Assembly: GCA_029378245.1 (NCBI GenBank)
Contig: JARKIF010000025.1
Coordinates: 62,001-126,000 of the forward strand
Length of the DNA stretch: 64,000 nt
DNA from: Roridomyces roridus
Taxonomy: Eukaryota; Basidiomycota; Agaricomycetes; Agaricales; Mycenaceae
Reading direction: 5' to 3'
Position 1 is the stretch's first letter, and each line of letters opens with the position of its first letter. The notes beneath the pieces are model-generated. The model had not been told where the DNA came from. It did not search any database and saw only the letters and a list, made by a program, of their open reading frames with translations. Positions 21,282 through 31,147 of the stretch are shown one piece after another. Both the position numbers and the translations under genes were made by a program.

Positions 21282-22977
21282 TGCAAAAAGTTTTTGCAAC
21301 TTCAGCTCAAAATACAACTACAACTTTGGTTCTGACATATGGGTGTCCTCTTTGGACAAAAATAAATGGATTCCGATGACCCCAATTTCTCATTTTGACC
21401 CGGGCCAATTGTCATTTCTGACCGTGATCACGATGATCACAGCCCGAATAGCGCCGTGAGGTGTGAAACAAACCCCGAGAGACAAAAACAAGATTGTGAA
21501 ACCAGAATCACATCCATCAAATTGAAATCTTCTCCATCAAAGTGAAATCACAGTCATCAAAATGTAATTTCAGCCATCAGAATGAAATCACGCAAAATCA
21601 TACCAACGTCGGGAATCAGTGATGACGCTACTCCCGGCTCGGGCTCTCTCCCCTGGCAGTGTCGGCTCCCGACAGGGATATTGGCAGTTGTTAGGGCTTC
21701 GGTTACATGGCGGATATGTTCATTTACTGCGCCGGGGATCAACTCTGTCTGGAGCACCTCGGGCTGAACCACCGTGAAAATTACCCTCTGCAGGATGGGT
21801 ATCTGCATGGAAAATCCCGCTTGGTCAGGCCCCAACTGAGCTCTGGCGGCTGCGTGCGGAGGTGCGCGGCATCCACGGGTGGGGATCAATGATTGATCCA
21901 GTTCGCATGTCACTCTGATGTCAGCCGATCTCATTTTGATCTCGCTTGTTTTCATTCTGATCTACGCGGATTTTGTTTTGATCTGGCCGAGTTTTGGTTT
22001 TACATTGAGACCGTGATCACGGTCAGAAAATGAGAATGCTGGCCATCAAAATGAGATTTTGGCATTCGAAACAGAAATACTCTTTTTGTCCAGGAAGGAC
22101 ACCTGTATGACAACTACAACTTTGGTTTTGACAACTACAACTTTGGTTTCTTGACTTTGCAACTTCAATCTTCTGTCTACAACTTCAGTCTTGGCCCTGT
22201 AACTTTGATTCCGGTAACCACCACTTTCTCTAAGCAGCATTGTTCCAGATCACCAGTGATAGAGTGATTGATGCAGTGATGGGAATTTCTTGAGTTGATG
22301 ACTCCGTCAGAAGGTCAGTCCGCTGACGAGACTATGGCCGGAAAATCATTCCAGCAAGACAGGCACTTTCTACGACTCTGTGTCCACAGAGTGCTGATGT
22401 CCTTTGAGTCCCCAGATGAACTGAGTTTCTAAGCGCGTATGTGTGTAGTCTGTAGAACATTGGCGAGTCCCGACTAATATATGTCTGACAATACTCCCTA
22501 TTCCTTGTTTTCCGTAAGACTTCCGCGAAACAGAACCTTCCACGGATCCAGATTGACCGCCCGCTGTTTGACACTGCCCCGTGTCGATATGTAGATACAC
22601 TGATCTGAACCGCCAAGTATAACAGCCCAGGTCTGGAAACTTCAAATCAAAGGGTATCAAGAGAATAGTTTGAGAATAGTGATATCTGCGGGCAATCTAC
22701 TATTTCACAGAACAACCCCAGATCCCCATCCTTATTTGATCTATATCTGGAAGGGTCCCCACTGCGGCAAAGTCTATGAATCAATTGAAAGGAGTTGCCG
22801 AATAGAGCTTGGGAACCTGCGGCCTGGAAGTCTAAGTTGCAGTTGTCTCAAACCAAAGTTGCTGTGGAAAAGTTGTAAGTTGCATTCCTGCTAATGCAAG
22901 TTGTATTCCTGAAAATTGAGGTTGTCAGTCAAAAAGAGCCCGAAATCGGAAAGTTGTTGAAAAAACTTTTTGCACGC
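21282..22977. repeat. Outer inverted-repeat pair, possibly a ~1.7-kb element
   Basis: GTGCAAAAAGTTTTTGCAAC at 21282 is mirrored by AAAAAACTTTTTGCAC ending at about 22977, about 20 bp with a small gap. The enclosed DNA is rich in fragments like ACTACAACTTTGGTT and holds the foldback element at 21333. No clear target duplication was found, so the outer pair may simply be related repeats. Confidence 0.3.
21333..22112. mobile_element. Foldback-type element, 780 bp, with ~110-bp imperfect inverted ends
   Basis: The left arm (21333 to about 21436) and right arm (about 22010-22112) are imperfect inverted copies over roughly 100-110 bp. They share TGACATATGGGTGTCC against its inverted counterpart, GGACAAAAA, CTCATTTTGA and CTGACCGTGATCAC. 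The interior carries repeated CATCAAAATGAAATCA-like motifs near both arms in opposite orientation. The element is flanked by identical ACTACAACTTTGGTT copies (21317 and 22113), and the right flank has that motif tandemly repeated. The flanking copies may be target duplication or a pre-existing tandem repeat. No coding capacity. Confidence 0.5.
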
Positions 22978-23434
22978 TATGTTGCGCGTCACCTAAACAC
23001 CACCAAACTTGTACAACGATTATGGCACCTCAGGGAAACCTTCCCACGCTTAGTCCTCTGGTGAAAACACTTCAATTAGATAGTAGAACAATCCCTCAAG
23101 AGGGATTTTTAATCGGCTCAATATTGAAAGAGTTTTATTTTTCTTGGCTGCCGATTTGGGACATCAGTGATCCAATCAATCAATCAATCACGTGGACTGC
23201 CCTTTGGGGTACTGTGCCCGGACCTGACCTCTTCGTGGGCCTCCGTTGGTGTTGCCTGCACTTTTGTGGTGGTCTTTCTATCTCTGCACATGTTTAGCGG
23301 CAGATTTGAGAGCTCCCTGGCCCACAGAAAGGGGTATACAAAAAAGTTTTTCTTCGCCAGTCAATTTGGGATATCAATGATGGCATCACTGATTGTACAA
23401 AGTTGGTGGTGTTTAGGCGACGCGCACCATATAT
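22977..23434. repeat. Inverted-repeat element, ~460 bp
   Basis: A ~40-bp block at 22980-23022 containing GCGTCACCTAAACACCACC recurs inverted at about 23390-23430 (GGTGGTGTTTAGGCGACGC) with few mismatches. Nothing coding lies between. This looks like a MITE-sized element; no target duplication is obvious. Confidence 0.4.
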
Positions 23435-23920
23435 CGCCCATACGACGTTGAGAGCGATCAAGCATACTGTTTGTTGTCGCCAGACAAACTCCCTTGCCTT
23501 CTGCCACCATCATCTGCGGCTAACTTTCACAGGATTACGAATCCGAGTTTACGAGGTATTCGTTCTTACCGACCCCTCTGCGCGGCAACGGCAGATCAGC
23601 TAGCCTAGCAACCGACAAATCCTGCTTACCGCCGACAAATCCCGCTTATGGTCTCTCATACTGCTTCCGACACGGACAACCCTCCCGCCAATGCGAACTG
23701 GTCACCGCTCCGGCAGGTTTTCTTTGCATCGGTGCCGGCCATCAACCATCACCGGATTCGTACTTGCCGTGCGCAGCAACGGCCTCAAAACCAAGTAACT
23801 CTCTCCCTCACGCCTATGCATATTTTGATTCATCTCTCGCCCAGCGGTAACTGGATGAACCCGCGCGCGCTCTGATTTCGCAAAAATAGTCTTAACAGCT
23901 TTCAGCGGCAAACTGCCAGT

Positions 23921-24466
23921 CACTGCATTCCGTAGCCTCCTAGGCAGAGGGTCTGCCTAGGGCGCCTCGGCAGACCCTGCTCAGTCCGACCCTGGGGGAG
24001 AGTCTGCCTCGGTCTGCCAGGCTTGGTATGGGTTCCTGGCACTCGAAATTAGTAGATAATCCCCGGGAATAGAATGAACCGGAAGGCGCACTGAACCTGC
24101 GAGCGTTTGACGTGAGTCGTGGGGAACTTTTCGGCTACAAATGCGGCAAATGTGATGCTTGTCCGCGCCTTCCCACAGGCGTCAAGTGGCAGTTGCTAAT
24201 TTTGAGTTCGTCTCGGTGGCAACGGTGAACTTCACAGAGATACTGAGACAATGGAATGGATATTAGCATTGTACGCCCCAAGGCCGAACCAACCCTGCCC
24301 CAACCCTGCCCCACCCGGGCAGAGGCGATCTAGACCCACCCTCGGCAGACATAGCCCGACCTAGGCAGAGTGGGGTCGGGCAGACCTCGCTTAGGCACAT
24401 CGGCAGACCTCGGCAGACATAGCCCGATCTAGGCAGGGTCTGCCGAGGGAGCCACGGAATGCAGTG
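23921..24466. mobile_element. CACTA-like non-autonomous element, 546 bp, 3-bp target duplication
   Basis: The ends are CACTGCATTCCGTAGC on the left and, inverted, CACTGCATTCCGTGGC on the right, about 28 bp of terminal inverted repeat. AGT is duplicated on both sides (23918-23920 and 24467-24469). CACT-type ends with a 3-bp duplication are the signature of the CACTA superfamily. Subterminal DNA is packed with GTCTGCC/GGCAGAC repeats, as expected for CACTA transposase-binding regions. Copy A (13390) lacks the insertion. No transposase is encoded. Confidence 0.75.
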
Positions 24467-24536
24467 AGTGGTGGGAAGCGCCTGGGTCTTGAATCTTCTC
24501 CACAGCTTTCGCTCCTCTCCGTTTCGACTCACTGCT

Positions 24537-25482
24537 ATGCCCCCACTTCCTCTGAATCGTATCCCGTTCACCGCTCGAAACCGCCGAGCCCTCCCCAAAC
24601 AGATCGCTTCAGACGCACTCGACGCAACGAAGGTGGCTCTCAAAGCTATCCGCGCCTCTTCAGACGCCTGTGTACCGCTCAAGTCTGGGGTATCTGCGGC
24701 CTTGGTCTTGTTGGAGACGAGCGAGGTATGTATTCGCCTCGGTGGAGCAGCTGGGCCCACTCTGACTCCTCGTCTCAGAAATGAAACGAAACAAGGCAGA
24801 GAGCAAGACACTCGCCGATAGAGCCGCCCAAGTCGTCTTGGATATCTCGGGTCAGACGAAGGATCTCAGCACCCAACTTCCGCCAGAGGTGGAGAGATGC
24901 ATCCACGAGATCGAGACGTACGTGCTCGGTATCCTCCTCTGCACACTGCTTGAATTGTTCTTTCTTGCAGATTTCTCCAAGAGATTGAAGAATTCTTTCG
25001 CGAGCTTGAGAAGGAGAGATTCTTGAGGCGGTTCGTACGACAAGATCGGCACAGAGCTCAAATCGAGGAGTATGGGCGATTATTGGATCAAGCCACGGCC
25101 CAGTTCAGCGTACGCCAGGACCTTTCCACCTGGGCAGTTGCTCATCCCTTTCCCGCAGATGAACCTCCAACTCAGCATTCAGACCGCACAACTCGACCTC
25201 CGCAGTGCACAAGTAGCGCAAATCGCCGCTGACGAGAAGAGACATGGTGATGTTCTGACTGTCTCGCAGATGAGCGAGGCCGAGCGTTTGGTGCGTCCTC
25301 TGTCTATTCCTTCTCCTTGCCCCAACCGGCTTATCGGCGAATTCCGACAGCAGCTCCTCACAAGTCTGGACGGTATGTATCCCTCTCTGCGATGTTCGTC
25401 AGAATCCATTCTGATTGAGGTATGTGCAGCAAAGATACATCGGGCGATCATTTCATGCGGCGTTTTTTTTTTAAAAATATAG
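24537..25482 (+). pseudogene. Stand-alone MLKL-NTD-like protein, copy B, with a 1-nt frameshift
   Basis: Paralogue of 13487-14449 with the same exon plan: exon 1 24537-24725, intron 24726-24778, then IETFLQEIEEFFRELEKERF and AQIEEYGRLLDQATA, and a tail ending at 25482. At the start of exon 2 copy A reads AAAATG after the acceptor while copy B reads AAATG. With the conserved splice sites this one missing A puts exon 2 out of frame and brings a TGA at once. The rest of the frame is intact, so the loss is either recent, rescued by another acceptor, or an assembly error in an A-run. A MITE-sized CACTA-like element sits just upstream and may have displaced its promoter. Confidence 0.6.
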
Positions 25483-25537
25483 ACGCACAGCTACCTGCGA
25501 ACGGCATACCCGCGATCAGGCGTAGTTTAAATTAAAG

Positions 25538-27093
25538 TATTGCAACAGGGAACGGTCAATCAAATATCCGCGATTAGCGAGCGCTACCGAGGGTTAGCCG
25601 ACGGCCATGCATGACAAGCAGGACCCCGGAGAGGAGAGCAGCGTTATGTAACAGATGATTATCTGGCGATAAGATTGGGCCAGATAGGGGAGACACATCG
25701 ATTATTCGGTGCCATTCACACCTCCGCAGCGCCGGCCTCAAGCCTCGATGCCAGACCATTGATTGCTTCACAGTGCTGACTCCAACGGTGATTCAACCAC
25801 AGTGGACTCTGGAGCTTTCAAACGACGAAGAACACTAGTACTTGAATTATTGTGACCTGAGTCTCGCTTTAGTTGAACTTCAGTACTCCAGATTCCAACT
25901 TTCTGCTCAGAGTGCCAAATCCAGAGGAATTCACCTCTGATGCTGAGTTGGAATGTTGTTATTCACGCTGGCAAAAGTCAGTTTTTTGTGGCAGCCAGAG
26001 TCTCCGGATCGCAGAGTGGGCAGTAGCAAGTAGAATCGAGTTTTAAATACAGTTTGAATGTCCAGGTGCCCACTCGTTCGCAGGGAGTGCTTCCGAGAAA
26101 TTCCGTGAATGCCGTTGGACTTTCAAGAATCAACCGCTCGATGAAGTCGGAGAGTATTGTGCTAAGCAATCCCAGGGTTTGTGAGCTCTGGAGGGACAAA
26201 TGTTCAAAATATATAAACAGTGATTGACTCACATACCGGCTGTTTACTGGATGTTAAAGACAATTGGGATGCTTCCCAGCGTTGATTGAATGACTTGAAG
26301 GCCACGGATACAGCAAGAATCTACGCAACACCACGCCGCAGGCGGTAGGATTTGGAATCCGGTGGGACTTACACCGTACCGCGTGCCAACCGTTTAGAGA
26401 AATCCGTCCCCTGGCGTCGGCAGGCCTGTTCTATTTGCTGGTAGCGCCAGTTGCCAAAATCTTTGGTTGTGCATGAGGCTGTGGAACCGGGACCGATCGA
26501 GTCGTACTCACCCCAACGGTATGTGGCTTATGTATCCTCGAGCCACACAGGCGCTGGTCCGTGGTACACCGAGCCCTCTGATCCATCGAGCGCGTGGATA
26601 TAACGATCGTCGAAACATACTGTGGGTCGGAGTCACTGAATGGGGAATCTTCGCAGACTCAACACAGTGCTCTACAATGTGCCGAAGTTGCTTTGAAGGG
26701 GCACTCCCGATTTTTGGATATTTCTAAGTGTTGGCTGTATGAATCTGATTCAACAACAAGAATGTATGCAACACCACGCCGCAGGCGGTAGGACTCGGCT
26801 CCGGCGGGGGCGCGCAAACCGTTGAGAAAAAAAATGCAGCTTCGAATTCTGTCCTAAGCAGACCTGTTCTCCTCACTGGTAGCGCAATCTGTCAAAATCC
26901 TGGTTTGTGGATGAGAGGAATGCGTTGAAACGATGCGCCAAGCGGTCCAAGCGGGCGGGATCAGGGTTACGTAATGGATCGTGAGGTAAGCACAGGGAAG
27001 CAGAACGGTCCCGAGGTGGCCGGGGGTCCAGCCCGGCGGCTCGGCAATGCTCGCCAGTCAGTGAATTTTGATTGACTGTTCCCTGTTGCAATA
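25538..27093. mobile_element. TIR element, 1556 bp, with an internal duplication
   Basis: The termini are perfect inverted copies of TATTGCAACAGGGAAC with similarity continuing to about 45 bp. The hexamer TTAAAG occurs at both sides (25532-25537 and 27094-27099); alternatively TA is duplicated if the ends are read two bases shorter. Inside, a ~160-bp segment is present twice in direct orientation (about 26290-26480 and 26735-26910), sharing CAACACCACGCCGCAGGCGG. One minus-strand frame (26232-25978) reads like protein but has no known domain. Copy A lacks the element. I cannot assign a superfamily. Confidence 0.65.
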
Positions 27094-27450
27094 TTAAAGG
27101 TCTCCAATAGAACGAAGGGTTCTTTCTATTTGCGGCTTTCGGTCCGTTCCCGTAATGGTGTACCTGGCGGTGCTCAGCCGCGAGAGTCCCACGTCCCAGT
27201 CCCAGACATTTCAAGATTTCAAGTGAGACGCGATTCGATTTGGTTTGTACAAGAAACAAGTTTTCTATCTACTAATAGTAATAAGTTAAGTATGTAGTGT
27301 ACACTATAGGGTGGTACATGAGCCGAGGGAGAGAGGGAGCGTTGTAGCCATCATCGGAGGCAGAGCGAATAAATAATAGAATAAATAAAGTCGACAGACG
27401 GAGAAGTAAAGTTGAAAGGGAAGTAAAGCGCGCGCAAAAGTCACCCAGGC

Positions 27451-28447
27451 CTATACCACGAACTGGGGTCGCGCCCGCGCCCTCGTCCGACACGGGAGCG
27501 CAATCATGGGAATGGGCAGCGACCGGAGGAGCGTGCATCGCGTGCGGACGGCGTGCTTGGCAGTGTACTCGACGCTGGCTTCCAGATCTGCCAAGGCAGT
27601 GGCGTCGATGGGAACGTGGGGGAGATGTGCAGGGAGCGGGGGCGTGGGCGGTGAGAGGGTAGGCGAGGGCGAAGGACTGCGAGGCGAAGGTGGTGAGAGG
27701 CTGGGTACGGATGATGTCGTAGATGACGTGGATGATGTGTGCCTGTGCTGCGGCCTGGGCGGTAGTGGTAGTGGACGTGCAACAACGCTCAGACGCACAC
27801 CAATGGCAGCCAAGAGTCCCTCGCGATGAGCCATGATACCAGCCTCGCTCACGCCCATCCTCCACTGCATAACATCGAGAAACTCGGCTTCGATCCGCCC
27901 AATGTCGCGCTTGCCAAAGATGCCGGTGCATATGGCCCAGTGGATGTTACGGAGACTCGAATCGTTGGCGTACTTGGCGGCACAGATGAGTGCACCGAGG
28001 AAGACGCGCTCGAGGGCCCACTCTTCGAGGGATATGCAGAGCTTGTCGGATGCACGATCGAGGTAGGAGAGGGCGACGAGGAGGGTGGCGGGGGTGACTT
28101 GGGCGCGATACAGAACTTGAGAAACAAAGGTGGTGAAGTCGGAAAGATAAGAAGGAGTACGGTGTAGAATGACGACGCCCCCACGTTCCAGGGCTTCGTC
28201 GACCACGTCGGAGATGTAGTCCACAACGTACTCTGCCCGAAATGTGAGACGGTGACATCTCTTTGAATGACTACGACGCACCAATTACGGGCCGTGAAAG
28301 TTCAATGTCCACCAGCTGAAGGAGCTCCTCCGGATGCGTCAACGGGTCGACGAGGGAGGCAGCATGGACTTTGCTGCTCCTCGGGCTGCAGCGGCTGCAG
28401 TCTACCGAGGACGAAGAAGAGGAAGGGACTGGACTCCAGGACAGCAT
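27451..28447 (-). CDS. PCL-type (PHO85-like) cyclin, copy B, intact
   Basis: A cyclin of the Pho85-partner group, expected to bind and direct a cyclin-dependent kinase. Two exons on the minus strand, 28447-28282 and 28232-27451, are joined over a 49-nt intron and give 315 aa. The join restores the family block LVDIELSRPVIEYVVDYI. The cyclin box follows with LVALSYLDRASDKLCIS, LERVFLGALICAAKYAND and HWAICTGIFGKRDIGRIEAE, then FLDVMQWRMGVSE. The C-terminal third is a low-complexity Ser/Pro-rich tail, common in these cyclins. ATG 28447 was chosen as the first in frame after a non-ATG stretch; an upstream exon cannot be excluded. It is the surviving copy of the pair, the other being broken at 14841-19117. 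Confidence 0.85.
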
Positions 28448-28786
28448 GGGGACAGTGGCGGCTGAGAGTCCGAGTGCCGCATAGGTCCTTTTAAGTGGTT
28501 GGCGGAGGTAGGAGTAATTGGCAAATCGGGAAGGTCGTCGGGGATGGCAACCGTTTTCCACTTTGCTTCCGAGCGACGACTGCGTGCCCACGATTGTCCA
28601 TGATTCGTCTCCGCTCAGGACTCAGCAGCTTTGTGGGCGTACTCCGCGTTGGCCAGATGAGTCGTGGTAGGCGTGGATGTGGCATCGGTCACGGTGAAGC
28701 CGTGTGCTGGCAAGCGATCACGGAGGCTTGATCCCATCATCTCCTCGTTGCTTTCCCCACCTTCTTGTTTCGACTCTCACAAGCAC

Positions 28787-29990
28787 GATGCCTCCGATTC
28801 CACCTGATCTGCGTACTTGTCGTTGGGTCTGGTCGACAAGCAACCCGCCTCCAAGGCTCCAAGCGCGCATCGCCGCCTGCCACATACTAATCGCGGTAAT
28901 TGCGCAGCCTTCAAGGACTCGTTGCCCGCCCTTTTTGATACGACGACAACGCACCCTGGTTCTTCGAGACGACGGTACTACTTGGAAGAAATAGTACAGT
29001 ACAGGCGCCATGCGGTCTTGCTGGTATCTTGCGCCGTGGTCCTCCGATGAATCGACAAGCATCGACTCAATACGACTAGTGCTCACACCGGATGCTGTGA
29101 ACCTCAATTATGACCTGGAGAATCTCCGCCGAACAATAATGAGCAGTGAGCTCGATTCAATGTCTCAAGGTCCGCGGCCTTCTTCGCCTTGTCGTTCCCA
29201 CCGATCATCCGTTCACCGAGGCCCCGCAGCACAACGGCCGGACACCGACCTCTCTGGAACTGGAACGCTCAATTCGGATAATAGGCAACCACCAGCTTCT
29301 CTTCTCTAGCCAATCTCCTTTGGAAACACAGCAGCATATGTAAACCAGCAAAAAATCCGAGGAACGACAAGGCTTGTCATACGACGAGTATTGCGAATGC
29401 ACGCTTTTGAAACGCACGAGTTTTACTTCCGCTTCTTGGCTCGAAAACGATGCACATGGCTGGGATCTTCGGCTCTGCCGACAGTTGTTAACATATGTAG
29501 GCTGGATGCACGCAGCTGAGCTCCAGAAAGGTTTGTACCCTCAAAATTTAGGGGCGCGAAATCTGGGCCAGCGCTTAGCTGCACGGGCTGTATCTTTGCA
29601 AGGCAGGTTCGGAGATCGTACACTTGCCAATGTCGAGAACGCGCGGAATCTAATAGCCACTCCAACTTTTTTAGAGTCTCGACGTCTGGCATTCGCTCCC
29701 ATTTTCATTTTCTTACAAGTACAACCTCGAAGGACACCTGTCGACGAGACTGCTACAGCCTTGAAAAATTGCGCGATGTGCTGTTGCAGCCCTCGACGCG
29801 AGTCTGCCCGGATCGGCTTGTCCATGTCTGGGCATGGGTCGAATTCTTCCGTCGACAACTTTACGAGCGCCCGAGAAAGAGCTGTACGCCAAGATGCGGC
29901 TCATCCTTTGGAATCTTGGGTGAGGTACTTATTCGCTGTGTGCAAGGATCTCATTTTTGGAGCATTCATGATTTGACACTATTTTAGCGT
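28787..29990 (+). other. Unresolved coding-like exons, probably a decayed gene
   Basis: Short protein-like blocks occur on the + strand but do not join in frame: MPPIPPDLRTCRW at 28787, YYLEEIVQYRRHAVLL at about 28980, DAVNLNYDLENLRRTIMSSE at about 29090, VVPTDHPFTEAPQHNG at about 29190, and FYFRFLARKRCTWLGSSALP at about 29420 in a frame that then stops. I recognise no family. The right edge of duplication copy B falls at its start. Confidence 0.25.
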
Positions 29991-30117
29991 TTGGGGTTTT
30001 CTCCATCACGAGGTGCCTTTTTTTAGTGGAAGAACACGTGCAAACGCCGTGCCTTCTTTCGTCTCAACGCCCACAACGACAGCCCCACCATAACCTGCTC
30101 CGCTCTCTCGAACTCAG

Positions 30118-30999
30118 ATGAATCTAGACGCAGAGGCGAACGCGGAGCCAACTCACCCGGTTCGGAATGCCAAGTATTATCTCCACGACCCCATGGCGAT
30201 TTTCTTGGTGAGTGTGCACACTCTGGAATCTGCAGCATGCTAGCCCTCGTTACTCACCCAATCCCAATCCAGGTGGAAAATCAACTCTTCAAAGTCCATC
30301 GTCACTTTCTCGTGCGGGAATCCGAGATATTCAATCAGATGTTTTTGTGCCCTCCTCCATCGCACGGGCAGGACGGATCAAGCGACGAGCAGCCAATTAC
30401 GTTGGATGGGGTGACTGCTGTGGAGTTCGAGCGGTTGCATGACTACTTTTACGAAGAGTGCGTCCGCCAGTGCTTCGTTGTCGATATTGCTGTCTGAACG
30501 CCTTGTAAGAAAATTCCAGCGCCATGGAGCAACTTTGGAAGAATGGATCGACTTGCTGAACATCGCCGCAATGTTCTTCTTCGATAATATCCGGCAGCGG
30601 GCCATCTGGGCAATCCAGCATGCTCAATGGCCGTTAGCTTGGTTTTCACCACTCGACCCGGTCGACCAAATTGTGTTGGCCAAAAAGCACAACATTCCTG
30701 AATGGCTGCGCATTGGCTATACGGCCATCTGCGAGCGCGGCAGAGCGTTGACTCACGCGGAGGGGGAGAAACTTGGGATGTCGACCATGGTGCTGTTGGC
30801 CGAGGCGCGGGAGGCCGTGCGCAATCCTCACCACGAGGTTTCACTCGCGCCCTCCCCCCTCGCGACACCCCTCCCACCCCAGGATACCATCCCTGTGGAG
30901 AGCCGTCTCGGAACGCCCAACGCGTTTCATCACAATCGGGCAAGGGTGGAAGCCATCGTCTCGCAGATATTCTTCCCTCCCCCGCCGCTTACAGAATGA
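30118..30999 (+). CDS. BTB/POZ domain protein
   Basis: Three exons (30118-30207, 30273-30457, 30510-30999) give 254 aa. The N-terminal half is a BTB/POZ fold as found in many basidiomycete proteins: YYLHDPMAIFL, then VENQLFKVHRHFLVRESEIF, with the family pattern of a substrate-free first strand and the HRHFL helix. A second conserved region, LEEWIDLLNIAAMFFFDNIR, leads into helices that end at KKHNIPEWLRIGYTAICERG. The C-terminus is Pro-rich. Such proteins usually act as adaptors, for instance for cullin-3, but no partner can be read here. The second intron is 52 nt and uses GTGCGT with an AAG acceptor, chosen because it keeps frame into KFQRHGATLEEW. Confidence 0.85.
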
Positions 31000-31147
31000 T
31001 CGCTTTGTTCGCGATTTAGTCATTCTGCGATGTAATATTCTCGATTGAGAACTCAGGAGGTACCGCTAGCCATAGTAACGGGTGAGGAATACTGTATCGA
31101 AGTGTCAGGGGTAAAATACAGGGTTATGTCACGATTCCGAAGCGAAA

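Larger units (their letters stand above)
23806..28805 (+). repeat. Segmental duplication, copy B (two TE insertions inside)
   Basis: Direct-orientation partner of 13280-19470. It spans ~5.0 kb; removing 23921-24466 and 25538-27093 leaves ~2.9 kb. The insertions are at different positions from those in copy A, so they happened after the duplication. Edges are approximate. Confidence 0.85.

Noticed and set aside
13280..28805. The two similar blocks considered as an assembly duplication
   Set aside because: The copies differ by many substitutions and by four different insertions with their own target duplications, so they are real separate loci.
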